64,000 nt of DNA from Pogostemon cablin (GCA_023678885.1 CM042998.1:1181820-1245819), one strand, 5' to 3'; counted from the first letter of the stretch, positions 1 to 14,209 are shown. Numbers and translations: made by a program. Notes: generated by a model from the letters alone, not told the origin.

Positions 1-1362
1 TCTTTTTTTAGTTATGATTTTACACGGCTATATCAGGAAAATGGACAATTAGATAATAAAAAACTGGCATTTATGGCGTAGTTGACACACAAATGGTTCC
101 AAAATTTAAATTTTTTAAAAATATATAAAAAAATCATATAATATTCTCTGAGCAAATTCTGAACACTCCATCTTTTGTTATTCGAAAAATATATTTTTCG
201 AAAAAATATTTCCAATGTATGTAATTATCGTGTCGATAGAATTTTTTTTTTATGAAAAATACATTCATCTAATAAATTTATGTAGAACCACCTTATGAAC
301 TGATCATTTTTAGACAAATTTTTGATCTAATAAATTAAAAATATTAATAGAAAAGTACACTATTTTGTAACTATCACTATCTTCGATCTAATAAATCAAT
401 AATTTGAATGAAAATTTTATTTATTTTAAATTTACAAATTCTTTCAAACTCACATAGGAGAAGTGATCTTGATGCATGACATGCTCAATAAAATATTATA
501 TTATATTCTAATTTTATTTACGATATTTCATAAAATTCAGATTTTAAATTAATAATTTTTAATATTAACATGCGCCGGTCAAATAGTTCCGTAGCATAAT
601 TTCTCTTCTACACGAAGAAAAAAAAAGAAGTCAAATAATTGAAATGAAAAATAAAAGTACTAATTTTATTCCGCAATAGCCAGTACAGAATTCCTACGAG
701 ATTATAAAATAGTGTTTTAATTGACTTTATTTAAAAAAAAATCGTAATAGGAATTAATATTGCAAATTATGAGTATTAAATTTACGAGTCCTTTGTTCAT
801 TTTCACTTGGGTGCACTAGACCTGTACACTCTTATCATCTTATGTGGAGTATACAAAAGGATTACAATTTAATGATATGAATTATGTTAAAATTTGTTCT
901 AATAAATGATGTCAGTAATTCACACATACAAATATTCACAACATAAACATTACTGTGAATAATGATTAAAACAAATAGTTTCATGCAACCAATTGCACGA
1001 AAATATTACATTCATCCTATAAAAATGTTGCATGCATGCAGCCTTATTATTTGTCCTTGTGTGATATAAAGATATAATTAATGTTATTGATTTTCCACGG
1101 ATTTTATCATTAACTATAAAAGGGTAAAAAAAATCTCTTTTCCCTTGAAATAAATAATACTAATGAATAAAGAAAAAGATGCATTTTCTTCAAGCGTCAA
1201 GTTAATTTTAATTATTGGAATTATTACTATACATTTAAAGAATTTTTTTTTTATTTTTCGTTGACGTACTTTGAAGAATATATTTACGAAGTGGAAATTT
1301 AATGAACGTCTCGACTCAAATCAATAATACAACTGCAAAGAATTGTGTGAGACCGTCTTATC
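1..1362. other. AT-rich intergenic DNA, nothing recognised
   Basis: No open frame here has recognisable protein character and no repeat with clear ends is visible. Base composition is strongly A+T rich, as in the rest of the non-genic part of the window. Confidence 0.6.
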
Positions 1363-1364
1363 TA

Positions 1365-1591
1365 CTCCCTTCATTTTCTTTAAAAAGTGTCTTTTTTTCC
1401 ATTTTGGGCGTCCTACCTAGAGAGTCCCCTTTCTTTTTTTACACATATGGGACCCACACAATCCCACTAATGCAATTAAAATATAGGATCAACAGTCTCA
1501 CTAATACAATTATCCACTACAAATTATATAATAATACTTCTTAATCCACGTGTCAAAAGTAAAAGACCCTCTTAATGAGGAACGGAGGGAG
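1365..1591. mobile_element. Stowaway-type MITE (Tc1/mariner-like, non-autonomous)
   Basis: The left end reads CTCCCTTCATTTTC and the right end AACGGAGGGAG, an inverted pair matching the CTCCCTCCGTCC terminus of plant Stowaway MITEs. A TA dinucleotide flanks each end, the usual target duplication. The element is 227 bp with no coding capacity. It would be moved in trans by a mariner transposase not present here. Confidence 0.75.
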
Positions 1592-1593
1592 TA

Positions 1594-4500
1594 AAGGTTT
1601 ACATGATATCTTATGAATAAAAAGTAATAATTATTATAATGAAAGGTGACACTTAATTGATAAAAAATAATATTATTAATTCATGAACAATTTATAATAA
1701 AAATGAAAAGTGAACATTTTATAGCGAAAATTATAACAAATTTAAAAAGTGTAAAATGTTCTTATGTAAAACGGTATCACGCATGACTTGTCCTAATATA
1801 TAATTCAAATAAGAGCCACACTTATGGGTGCACCCTTACACCCAGGTGCACTTAATATCAACTCAAATTAAATAGATTAATCTGAATTTATAAATATATC
1901 TTAGAATGACTTGAATTTCCACATACTTCTCAAAATCTATTCATCATTATCTTATTTTCTATGACTTCGTTATGGAATTTAATTCGTAATCAATGCCTTT
2001 TTACATTTAATATGGAATTAGTTTAGTTCTTCATCAAACAGTCTTGTCTTTCTGACCAATTCGGATTCTTTCTCCATCCCTCTCACAATTATTCACTTAA
2101 ACGTGAACATGGAATGAACGTTACTATTGACCTCATATTCCATATATTTTTATTAATTAATTCATTTAATTTGATATTTTATCTCACATATTAAAATTTC
2201 TAAATGCTAATGTATAGTATTAAATTAGTAGACCTAAATTTGCAGGACCTATTTGAATTCTAAATTAGTCAAAAAAAGAATAACACGTGTCGTAGCTTTA
2301 TTTGGATGGGCGCAAACTCCTCCGGTGCCGACTTTTACCTATGCAAAAACGACCCTTGGTAGAGATGTTTAAACATTAACAAAGAAAAAAAAATTAAAAA
2401 ATTAAACCGTTCCATAACCGATCAAAATGTTGAGTTGGCAATAAAGTTCCACATTGATTAGAAGTGAGGATGACTTTGTGTTTGTAATTGTGGAATAAAC
2501 TCTCTTTAAACTTGATCAGGTCTTTTAAGGGAATACCTAATAATAAAATTGTTCTGGTCTGTGATAGCCCAAAGCGAATAATATCACGCTATTATATCGA
2601 GTTTTCGTGGAGCCCAAAAATAAAAATGTGCGGGCCTGTGTTGGCCAAAAAAGATTATATCATACTAGTTGAACAAGTTGTCTAGTGAGCCCTTCGTGGA
2701 TTCCGATTCTCTATGGACCTATAAACCCAACAAAATCAATAATATTATGGTTTGGTTCCAACTAATTTGAACCACCATTTTCCTTTTTTCTTTTTTCTTT
2801 CTTTTTTGAAAAAATCACGAATTGAGGCCTTTTAAAGAAAAATCGGGAACTGGTAGTTTCAAATCAAAATTGAAACCCCATATGATGGATTTGGTTTTGT
2901 TTCTCATTTTCGAGAACTGAAACAGACAATTCCAAATCAGATTCGGTGTGCATGTCTAGGGAAAATTGTACATAAATTTATGAGTTCGATGAAGTACTCG
3001 ATGAAGTTGTACACACTTTCTTTGTAAATTATAAGAAAATTGTACATAAATTTATGAATTCTTAATAATTAACTTGAAATATTTATTCAATCAATTTGGG
3101 TAAAAATAATAAATATAAAAGTATATATGGAAAGCTGAAATTATAAAGTTATTTAAAATGATGTAACCAAATCATATTAAATTTGAAATTAGGGTGCACT
3201 TGATGTACTAGTGCATTTAGTTAATGTAGATTATTAAATAAAATATTAAAAAATAATTAAAATTTAGAAAATAAAAATAACTATATCCTAAAAAGTAACC
3301 TATAAATTTAAGGTGCACTGACCTACCTAAAGTGTACTGTATACGCGGTACATACGGAATAACCCTAAATTTTAACATCTCTTTTAATATTTTTATTTAT
3401 AACACATTTCATTAAATTAACATGTTAATATCATGATAATTTCTTATGATTATTATTAAATAATTTTATAATTTTATGCTCTAAATTGATAGTTTTACAT
3501 ATTTTTAACTCAAAATTCATTGAATAAATCTTTTAGATTTGTAGTCGATAATTAACTTATGTTTAATTCTTAATTATAAATAAATAAATAAATAAATAAA
3601 ATTAAAGTGTTGTACAAACTAGCAATTAAGATTATGACGTGTCAATGGATAACAAGGTAGTTAAGGAACCGCTGGGGCTCGTGTTAGTGGAGAATGCGAC
3701 TTTTTTGTGAACTCTAATTATGTTAAAGACTGAAAATTAACAGAAAGCTTAATTTTCTTTATTTTTTAAAAATATCTTCCTACCAAAATTAGGACTTTTG
3801 TTTTCTTATTTCCATGCTTAAATAATGGTGTTATTTTTCTATTAGGATTGAATAAAATGGTCAAGTTGTTGGGATGAAGCTTGGAAAATTGTTGAAGAAA
3901 TTCGTTATTCTCTCTAATTTATATTTCCTTTTTTGTCCACTTCTTTCATTAGTCGTCATTATTTATGCCTAACAAATATGGAGTAAAAGTGTGTAACTAA
4001 CCAATTTGGATTTTATCAAGTTTTCCATCTCATTTTTCAAATGCATGGAGTTAATAAAGAAAACATAAAATTTTCAATTTTGTATCTCTTATTACATTTA
4101 GATGTTGCATCTCTTATTATTATGATAGTGGGATGATTGGAACATAAAATATAGATAAATTTTATATTCTTAAAGAGAAATATCTTATTATAAATAAAAT
4201 ATATATCCTTAAAGAAAAATATCAACGAGAGGTTGAGATTTTTTCTTCCAATACATTTTACTCATTTAGCATGTATAGTAAAAAATTTAATATAAAATAA
4301 TGTCATATGCCTAAAATTTTATACATGAGTAACAATGTATTAGGAGTACTATTTTAATTTTGTAGTACTCTTTAATTTAAAGGATCACTTACTATGGGAT
4401 ACATGAAATAATGCATATTATAAACTACATAGCTTAAATAACTAATACTCATAACTACAAAGTTATAGATTGGATACCATTAATACCCATATGTTTTTGC

Positions 4501-5339
4501 ATAATTTGTGTTGCACAATTTTGTTTTGTGCAACTTGTATTGCACAATTTAGTTTTGTACAATTTTATTTTTGGTCCGGCGGTGGTCCGGCGGCCGGCCG
4601 GCAGCGATCCGACAGTGGTCCACCGGCGGTCTGGCGATGGTCCGGCGGCGGTGGGTGGGTGGGGGATTTAGAGTTTGTGGTTTAAAGTGTATGAAATTAT
4701 AATGAATTAAGGTTATATTTGATATTTTGCTTTAATATTTTGTATGTGAGAGTAATTTTTTAAATTCATTATATCTCCTAATAATTTAGGGTAAAAGTGT
4801 GTAACTAGGAGTGATTTTTCCTAATTTTGAACTTCGCTCTTCGAGTTCAATATTTCTATATTTAATTAGGAGATTTATTATCAATTCATTCCCAATTAAA
4901 TAAATTAATTTTAATTATAAAATATATAAATATGTGATATTTATTTTACAAGGGCTTATCATACACTCTTAGAATTTATTGAATTTTTATTTTAGAGGGT
5001 TTTATTAAATTTTTAAAATTGATTCATCCTGCAATTTGAACTAGCGTTTGAACCCTTCCGTTGCACAGGACTAAGGTGTTCTAATGTTATTTAAACTATA
5101 GGAGTAGAAGCTTAAATCATGTCTTTTAGATAAATCATTCTATCTCTATGTTTTAATAAAATAAGTATATTCTCACATAAAATTTATCTGAATTGGAATT
5201 TTTATATAATACAATCCATCAATCTATGCTAGTATGTTCCTTTTTTTTTTTTAAACTAGTATGTTCCTTTTTAGTATTAAGAAGATTAAGAAAAAGTGTA
5301 TTTTAAATATATAACAAAATAAAGTAATGGTAAATATTG
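1594..5339. other. AT-rich intergenic DNA with repeat debris
   Basis: No gene is supported. About 2440-2660 reads like the promoter-proximal part of a dispersed plant repeat or LTR (TTCCACATTGATTAGAAG, then GCCCAAAGCGAATAATATC), but no ends or target duplication are visible. About 4573-4665 is a sharply GC-rich patch built on GGTCCGGCG-like units. An AAAT microsatellite sits near 3578-3599. Confidence 0.5.
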
Positions 5340-6800
5340 AGCGTTTTTATAAAATAATTATATTAACATAATAAATAATTATGTTTATTAATTATGTAAG
5401 ATACTTGCTCATTTCGTAATACTCGTACTCATGTATAAATAAATAATTCCAAACCCGTTTATCAATACCCATTGATTACACATAGTCATTTAAAATTATT
5501 AAGATGTTAGGACTAATAATATTAATTCAAATTATTAATAATGAAGAAAATAATTTAATAATGAATTAATTGTTATGCACTCGTATCAATTTAAATATAA
5601 AATATCCATATTCGTACCCGTTTCATTAAAAAATATATTATGATACTCATATCCGTCCCAAACCCACCCATTTATCAATACTCATTGATTACACATACTC
5701 ATTTAAAATTATTATTTTTGAACATAATAAATAATTATGTTTATTAATTAGGTAAGATACTTGCTTATTTCATAATACGCGTACCCGTATATAAATAAAT
5801 ACTATATCATTTAAAAATTAATATTTTAAAAATTCATTACAATATTTATATCAGTCTTAAAGTCTTTTATCAATACCCGTAAATTACTCATACCCATTTA
5901 ATACTATTTTTTAAGTATTTTTTTTATTAATTAAAATTAATATTTAAAAATCAACTTATACTATTACTAATTAAATATAAAATAAATTTAATATAATTCT
6001 ATCACAAAAATATGATAGAGAAATTTACAATTTTTTATTAAATATATGAAATATTTCTTATTATATAAAATATTTTATAATACTCATACACATCCCAAAC
6101 TCGTTTATCAATATCCGTTGATTACATATATTCATTTAAAATTATTAAGATGTTAGGATCAATAATATTAATATTCGTACCTGTTTCATTCAAAAAATAT
6201 TATGATACTCATACCCGTCTAAAATCTGTTTATCAATACCTATTGATTACACATACTCATTTAAAATTATTATGATTCTCTTATCATTAAGTAGTGGTAA
6301 ATATTGAGCGTTTTTATAAAATTATTATTATATTTTTTTGAACAAAATAAATCATTATGTTTATTAATTATGTAAGAATTTGCTTATTTCATAATACTCG
6401 TACCCGTGTATAAATAAATATTAATATTTTAAAACCGTTTCATTAAAAAAATATATTATGATACTCATACCCGTCCCAAACTCGTTTATCAATACCCAAC
6501 TACTCATATTCGTACACGTTTCATTAAAAAGTATAAAATATTTAATTCCGTTCTAAACTCGTTTATCAATACCCGTTGATTACACATACATACCTATATA
6601 AACTTATTAAGATGTTAGGACTAATAATATTAATTCAAAATTATTAATAATGGAGAAAATAATTTAATACCGTTCCAAACCCGTTTATCAATACCCGTTG
6701 ATTACACATACCCATTTAAAATTATTAAGATTTTAGGACCAATAATATTAATTCAAAATTATTAATAAAGAAGAAAATAATTTAATAATGAATTAATTGT
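5340..6800. repeat. Diverged tandem repeat cluster (TTGATTACACATA / ATACCCGT family)
   Basis: The phrase TTGATTACACATA or a close variant recurs near 5474, 5687, 6118, 6244, 6574 and 6698. Each is preceded by CGTTTATCAATACCC-like sequence, and several are followed by AAGATGTTAGGACTAATAATATTAATTC. Spacing is irregular (about 120-430 bp), so this is an old rearranged array or nested copies of one AT-rich element. There is no coding content. Confidence 0.65.
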
Positions 6801-8040
6801 TAAAACTACATTATAGTTTCAAACTACATTATAGTTTCAAAAATACATTATAATTATAATTACAAAAATAAATCATAATATAAACTTAATTATTAGTACC
6901 ATAAATAATAAATTAAATTTTGCTGAAATTTAAAATCTTAAAATTAAAATTAGTTAAATATGGTATCATTATGATAAAAACTAAATAAGGTATTAAATCA
7001 ATGGCTAAGATCTAATCTTATAATTGTGATGAATGAATGAGATTCAATAATGTGATGAATGGATGAGATTTAAAATGAATCAGTAATTAAATCCAATGAT
7101 GTAAATTAAAAATTGGCTCAATTTTAACTTTTTTACTTTGCTATTATATTAGATTAGATAGATTAGATATATAAAAAATGTAATACTACTATTTTATTAT
7201 TTTAATAATGTGATTTATTGACACTTATATTATATCATTAGAATTTATCATATAATCTCATTAAAAATTTTATCATGATCAATTCAATTAAAAAATCAAT
7301 ATTCAACGGGAAGATATAATAATGAGTTTAAAATATAAACCGTCTCATACTTTTTTACTTTATTCAGAATATACACTCCTCAAAACTTGATTTTTTCAAA
7401 ATAGATAGTTTCATATAACTTTTAAATTTTCATAAAAATATCTTTTTACTTAAAAAATAAAATCTTGTTTATCCATGAAACTAAACCATAGGACCGGATT
7501 AGTACTTTTGCAAAAATTATGAGACGAAATTAATGAAAAATATTATTAACATAATTGGAGTAAAATTAAAAGATTTGGAAAAAACAAACGTTTTAACTAT
7601 TTTGGATTTTTTTTCATAGAAAGTTATTTCTATTTTATAATTTATAATAATAATCAGTATAAGAAATATTATTTTAATCAAAGCCATTAAATACACAACT
7701 GTTTAATTGATGTAATGATTCACCACGAATAATTTTTCTATACTAGGATCTCAAATGATAATAGGCTATTTTTCACAATTCTAAAATTCAAGTTTAATTT
7801 CATGATTCTACGTTATAATCCAAACTAAAGTAATACGTAATTCACAGATTAACATGAGTGACGTTGTCATTAATCATAGCATGTCTGGCCATTGTTTGAC
7901 GTTTTAATAAGATTCTATTATTTATTTTCTTATAATTTTAATGTGGTCTAGGCCCGTCTTTTTTTTTTAAAATGGTATAATCGGAGTGTACACGTCATAT
8001 ATTCTAATATGGGTCATACCCATTTATCTGTATAATTACG
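6801..8040. other. AT-rich intergenic DNA, nothing recognised
   Basis: No coding frame, bounded element or RNA gene is visible in this stretch. Confidence 0.55.
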
Positions 8041-8770
8041 CGGATCTGTCTCTCTCTCCTCTCACTTACTCTCTCCCTCCTCCCTCATCTCTCTCTCTCT
8101 CTCACTTTCTCATAAACAGGCAAACTCCTCTCACTTTCAATCGGTACAACCAGATCTCATATACCTGCTAATCAGATCTGGAACGCATATTCATTCAGCA
8201 ATTCTGTTTCCCAAATCATGCCACATCACAAATTCAATCTCAATCTTCGCTAAAACTGTGATCCGAATCTGGATTTCGGATCTGGTTGCCACGTGGAGGC
8301 CTCCTGCGGGCGGCGGCGGTGGTGGGATGAATTTTCGGAACCAGTACACGAGAGGTGGGTGGGCGTTCACAAAATTCGGCGGAATGGTATTCGCCGGAGA
8401 TACGGCGAGGGTGTGCGGTGGAGGGTGAATAAGGAGATGGAGGGTAGTGTTCTAAAATGGAGGATTGGTGGGGAAGTGTGGCTGAGCTACTGGCCGAATA
8501 ACGTGGCAACTTCATACTATGAGACAAGGTGTATTGAGTGGTGTGGCGAGGTTTATTTTGGTGGGTTGGGTGGGGTACCCAATCTGTTTCGCTCGTCGGA
8601 AAGCTCAGCACATCTGGCTGCTTCTTCTTTACCGTCGACTACCGACTCTTAATCCTGCCGGAACTCCTTGCTGCCTCAGCCGCAACAACTTCCGGCGCCT
8701 GCTGTTGCTTTGGCGTGTCCGTGTAGCAGCATGTAGCAGGTCTGCAGCCTTGCAGCAGGTCCCGTAACCT
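8041..8770 (+). other. Pyrimidine tract plus GC-rich island, possible gene or LTR remnant
   Basis: A CT-rich tract (8050-8110) is followed by an abrupt GC-rich island (about 8270-8770) in otherwise AT-rich DNA. This arrangement resembles a plant 5' leader plus first exon, or an LTR leader. The plus strand stays open from about 8160 to 8430 and encodes a glycine-rich stretch after WRPPAGG, but it then stops and no family is recognised. Overlapping frames on both strands are open because of the GC content, so none is called as a gene. Confidence 0.35.
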
Positions 8771-8954
8771 GGCCCCTTTTGGCTTGTTGCTATAAGTAGC
8801 ATGAGAGATATTTAATGCCTATATCTCTAGCTTTCTCTTTTGCTGTTTTGGTGAACTACTTTCGGGTGACCCCTCACCTCTACTTCCTTGACTTTACTTT
8901 TTGGTTGACTTGGGTTTTGGAGGCCCACATTCACTCAACCTGCTTCTATTTCTC

Positions 8955-9690
8955 CTGCTGAAATAATTAGATTACCTTTTTTAAAATTAATTTGGTTACT
9001 CAAATAAATAGGGTTACACTTTGATTTAATACTTTGATACTCGGTATTTTAAAATGAAGTCATGTTGATAGATTACTCTATAGAAATAATTATGTTACTC
9101 TTTTGAATAAATAGGGTTACTCTATGATTTAATACTTTGATTTTTTTTAAATGACGCCATGTTGAGAATAATTAGATTATTTTTTTAAATTAATTCGATT
9201 ACTCTTTGGAATAAATAGAATTACTTTTTTATTTAATACTTTAATATTTTAGAATGAAGACATGTTATAACTCTATAAAAATAATTAGATTATTCTTTGA
9301 AATAAATAGAGTTACTCTTTAATTTAAAACTTATATATTCTAAAATGAAGCCATGTTTATAGATTACTCTATAAAAATAATTAGATTACTCTTTGAAATA
9401 AATAGTGTTATTCTTTGATTTAATACTTATATATTTTAAAATGAAGTCATGTTGATATATTACTCTATAAAAATAATTAGGTTACTCTTTGGAATAAATA
9501 GGGTTAGTCTTTAAAAAAAATATAGGGTTACTATGTGATTTAATACATATATTTTAAAATGAAGCCATACTGATGTATTACTCTATAGAAATAATTAGGT
9601 TACTATTTGAAATAAATAGGGTTACTCTTTTAAAAAAATAGGATTACTCTTTAATGTAATACTTGATTTTTTAAAATGAAGCCATTTTCG
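8955..9690. repeat. Tandem minisatellite, 80-125 bp units, about seven copies
   Basis: Units begin AAATAATTAGRTTACTCTTT, continue AAATAAATAGGGTTACTCTTT and end near AAAATGAAGCCATGTTGAT. Starts fall near 8959, 9083, 9163, 9278, 9376, 9470 and 9588. Unit lengths vary because of internal indels. The repeats are AT-rich and non-coding. Confidence 0.8.
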
Positions 9691-11768
9691 ATAAATAATT
9701 AAGTTGTAAGCAATACATGCATATATAAATTAATAGGAAAAAATTAGATTAATACTTAAAGGGTGGTTGGCTAGCTTTAAAGTAATACCACAAAGAAAAC
9801 ACTATTTCAAGCATCAAGCTTTTCTGAACACTATTTCAATTTCCAGTTTCCATCTCCCAACATTACAAGCTTCTTTCATATTTCTGATTCAAATTCTCCA
9901 GAAACCTACATGATAATTCATAAAAAAAAAATTAGATGATAATTAAGTGACATGCTCCCAGCGAAACAACCCTTCCCCAAACTGAATCAAAAATAAATAA
10001 GAGTGAGACTCTTGTGCTCGGAACCTTTGCAATTTTCGTGTCACTTTACAATTTAAACCCCTAATAAACCATGGTTTTTTTGGATCAAGAATAGTAACGA
10101 GAGATTATTACCAGATATTCAATAAGACAACCTAAATTGCAAACCCATCACTAACTATTAGTATAAAATAAGACACGCTTTTTAAAATACATATGTTCAT
10201 CAAGTTTTGATTAAATAAAGAATTAAAAGCAACAAATAAAAGAGATTAGAGTAGAGCGACGATCTACAATCTCAGAAAGGAGGTTGTCATCTCTCTCTGA
10301 TTACTTTCGACGGGATGAAAGGACAAAGATAATGGAAGGTTGTCTCTGCCGTTTAGCCCTATAAATACTATCGGATTGAGAAACTTAATTAACACTAGAT
10401 TTTACCAACAATAACAAGACAGTATCAGTGGACCCCACAAAAATTAAAACACACTCACGCGTCAACTCTACTCGCCCAGTGGTTGGAGGGTGTAATGAAG
10501 TCTCTCTTCTTCCACACTTGCTTTTTTACAAAAAAAACCTGGGTTTTATCATGAAACCCAACAAAAAACCTTACCCCTCTCCCAATGAAAAAAACCCATC
10601 CTAGGTTTTTTAAGAATCCAACTCAGCAAAAAACCTCCCATTGGGGAGGCCTAAGTTACACAAATTAATTTCAATTGTCATGCATATTGATCAATTCATA
10701 AAGAGAAGTGAGGAGTATAATTTAGTATAAGACGGTAATTTTGTGATACGGGTCGACTCTTATTTAAAGTATGATAATTAATAAATTAATTAAAATATAT
10801 TTTTAAAGTGTTATAATATGATTTAATATAAACATACTAATAAACATATTTTATTTATATAACAATATACTTTAATAATGGGTTGATTCGTTTCACAATC
10901 CATATCACATATAACCGTCTCTTGAATTTTTTTGTTTTATTTAAAACTAGTAAATATTTAATTCCCTACATTTAAAAGATGGAGTGTTTTCAATCTAACT
11001 AACTGGAGTATTACTTAATTATTCCGGAGCATTTCTCTTTCTATTAATTAGAAATTGAAAAACATAAAATATTGATTTAAGATCAAAAATCATAAAATCA
11101 ACATTTCTTTTGAAAAAATTCTTATAATTTTATTATCATTAAACGGTGAGTAATGTGTGATTCACCTTTTCTTTAATATATAAGTTAAAGAAAAGTAATA
11201 GTAATTTTTAAATATAATTTGATATTTTTAAGTAATAAAAGATAAAAAAAAAATAATTTTTGTATGTTAGATTGAGTTATATATTTTTTAAATAAAATAT
11301 ATAACTGAACATAGCAACTTTTGTGAAATTGAATAAAATGAAAGATTCAAACTCGATGAGTAAGTATAGTAATGTAATTAATATACTTCATATAACGGCA
11401 AACAATTTAATATACCTTAATTTAATTTACCATTTTATTAGACCCTAATTAACTTTACCTTTTATAATCGTGCGAACACAAGTACTACTCTTATAAGCAC
11501 TCCATAATTATTTACGGACTAATACATTACACGTGAATTCTATATTAATTTCTCTGTCTCTCATCATTACAACTTTAATGAAAGAATATCAGATGTTTTT
11601 CTGTCTGTCACTTGATTAGGATATTTATAAATTAATTAAGTTTGAGTCAATTCTGTCATTAATGACTAATTACATTAATTCCACTATATAATTAGATGGC
11701 TACTAAGAAAAAAAATGGCTCCCTCTAAATTTAAAATAATTAACGTGCGTCATCAATTGGCAAATTTA

Positions 11769-11808
<40 letters not shown>

Positions 11809-12604
11809 GTTCATTATGACTGATCAGGCTACCTTTTTCACTCTCGAATTATATTAATTTTTATTTTTTTTATTTTGATTAATACAAAGTGAAAATATTC
11901 GACGTCACAAGAATTACTTATTTCACCCGTGTTTTATTTCTATTCTATTCTGCAAAGCGATATATAGTAGAGTTGATATTTTTGTTTTCAAGTTATATAT
12001 TTTGCCAAGGACTAACCTATCACTCATCTAATAATTTACAATATAAAATTTAGAGAAGGACTAAAGCAGGATCGATCCTACCAAAATTTGGTGGAATCGG
12101 ATCCCCAATGACAATCCTAATTAAATCTCCCGGGTTTATGGGTGTTGTTACCAAATCAATTTCCTATTGAAATCACGTGAACTAGAACATAACGAAAGTA
12201 CCCATTGCCCCCTTCTTCTCTCTTTCCCACCCCTTCTTTGTGGGTTAATGACTGGGAAGGCCTTAAAGAAAATCCATAAAGAGGTTAATGATAATCATTA
12301 CCTTTGAATTTTGTCATAACGAATGCCGTGTAGGGTACCTATGCAAGCAAATTGCACTTAATTACCATTTTGTCAATTTAACTTTGCTGACTTCTCCATA
12401 CTTTTCTCTAACATAGTATATTATTTCAAACCCAAAAACAGTTAAATTAGTTTCAATGTAAAAAAGAAAAAGAAACAATTGGGACCCAAAATTTCTAAAT
12501 TGTCGTACACGATTTTGTTAATATGGTCTAAATTAAAACAAGTCTTGCCCTATTAGGATATATTATCCAAGTTAAAACTACTGTGAATTAAAAAAGAATA
12601 AAAC

Positions 12605-12638
<34 letters not shown>

Positions 12639-13118
12639 TAGCTAGTTTTACCCTTAGTGCGACAATTAACCCGGCAGTTCATCAATCGTTTTTTTTTTTT
12701 CAAACCTAATTTTAAAATAAATATTCGATTAGTCGATACAAAATTTATCAAAGACAAAATTCATTTATATTTACTTATTTGCGGATATTCATAATTACTA
12801 TTTATAATATGCGTATATAATTTGGTAAATTAAGCAAATAAATTCGTCCTGTTATATAGTATATATAGTGTAAAATAATAAAGAATAATAAAGAATTGAT
12901 TGTCGGAAATTTGCCTTCCTTATATAGAGTTTCTATTTTTTCTTGAGTGAGAATATCGTAACGCTGTGCGCCTTTAGAATTTAGTATTATGGATAAGGGT
13001 ACATTATTTTGTTCTAAAGAGTATACACTTTAATTAATAAGAATACATCATTTTATTGTTTTAAAGGGTATACACCTTTTATTATACAGTATTTTTTATT
13101 TTTCTTCAAAAAATAAAG
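9691..13118. other. AT-rich intergenic DNA with two ATT microsatellites
   Basis: No gene is supported. (ATT)n runs occur at about 11768-11804 and 12605-12639. The less AT-rich patch 10220-10400 contains a TATA-like CCTATAAATACT, but no coding frame follows it. Confidence 0.55.
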
Positions 13119-13332
13119 GGTATACATTTTTATACTAAAGGGTATACAAAATAACACAAAATTCTAAAGGTACACGGAGTGTGCTTCCGTGTGCCGGGGC
13201 GCACACAAATTTTTGCCTTATAAAGGATAAAAATCTTTATACTAAAGTGTATACAATTTAACACAAAATTCTAAAAGCACACGAAATGTGCTTCGTGTGC
13301 CGGAGCACACACAAACTTTTGCCTTTTTTTCT
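13119..13332. repeat. Direct tandem duplication, 107-bp unit
   Basis: Two adjacent copies share TATACTAAAG..GTATACAA, AACACAAAATTCTAAA and a palindromic ACACGRARTGTGCTTC..GTGTGCCGG block ending GCACACAAA.TTTTGCCTT. The sequence on its left (12960-13118) continues the same family, and a diverged copy occurs at 27690-27910. Confidence 0.75.
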
Positions 13333-13800
13333 TTTAAGGAATTGTTGGAATTTTATATTTTCAAGAAAACGAATTAAAAGAGAAAATATAATGGTATGGT
13401 CAAATAGACATTTTATACGACGAAGGTCGTGTCAACTTCCAAGTGGTACCTATTAAAATGTGTTCATTTGTAACGCGCTTCACTCAGTGTGTCTACCATT
13501 CACATGATAAATACTTTTATATATATATTATAGCATTAAGTTGGATGGCACTTCCTCAACCCTTGCTGTCCATTCTCTTTAATGTTTTCATACAACATAT
13601 TTTCTTGGTTTCTAGACCAAATTTATTTTATTTATCACTATTTATATTGTTATCTTAAATTCTTGTACTTTATCAGTCATTCAAAATTGTTATTTTATTA
13701 AATTTTCAAAATGTTTTAAGGTGTTCTATGACTTTTATCGCAGCATTAATGTATTAATGGCGGATTATATGAAGTTTGTGGATAAGGATTTTGTGGATTA

Positions 13801-14003
13801 CTTCTTCCGTCCGCTTCTAAGATATTCATTTTACTATTTTTGGTGTCCGCTTCTAAGGTATCCATTTTTCCTATTTAGTAAAAAAGTACACAATATGACT
13901 CACCAGTTCCCTCTAATACAACTATCCACTTTACATATAATAATAATACTCCTTGATCCACATACAAAAATAAAATGGATACCTTATAATCGGACGGAGG
14001 GAG
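13801..14003. mobile_element. Stowaway-type MITE
   Basis: The left terminus CTTCTTCCGTCCG and right terminus CGGACGGAGGGAG are inverted relatives, each flanked by TA. Inside the left arm the phrase TCCGCTTCTAAG occurs twice. The element is 203 bp and non-coding. Confidence 0.7.
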
Positions 14004-14209
14004 TATATATCAAGAAATATATGAAGTTTCAGAATTTTAAAATTAATAAGAATTTGACTGAAAAGCAATCTTGTGTGAAATAATTTCACTTTTATTAAAA
14101 ATTTTAAATTGTTGTCGTAATTACTGTAGACACATAGTTTAAGAAAGTTGATTTTTGACCAACTTTATTTACTTTTTAGGGGTATTTTGGTATTTTTAAG
14201 TAATAAATA

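Noticed and set aside
8240..8767. Several overlapping open frames of 60-120 codons on both strands
   Set aside because: They exist because the island is GC-rich. They overlap on both strands and none shows a recognisable domain or a sustained start-to-stop gene structure.
8955..9690. CRISPR-like spaced repeats
   Set aside because: Units are 80-125 bp, variable and contiguous in a plant nuclear sequence. They are a minisatellite.
13721..14083. 120-codon plus frame
   Set aside because: It runs through a Stowaway MITE and flanking AT-rich DNA, with no protein family character.
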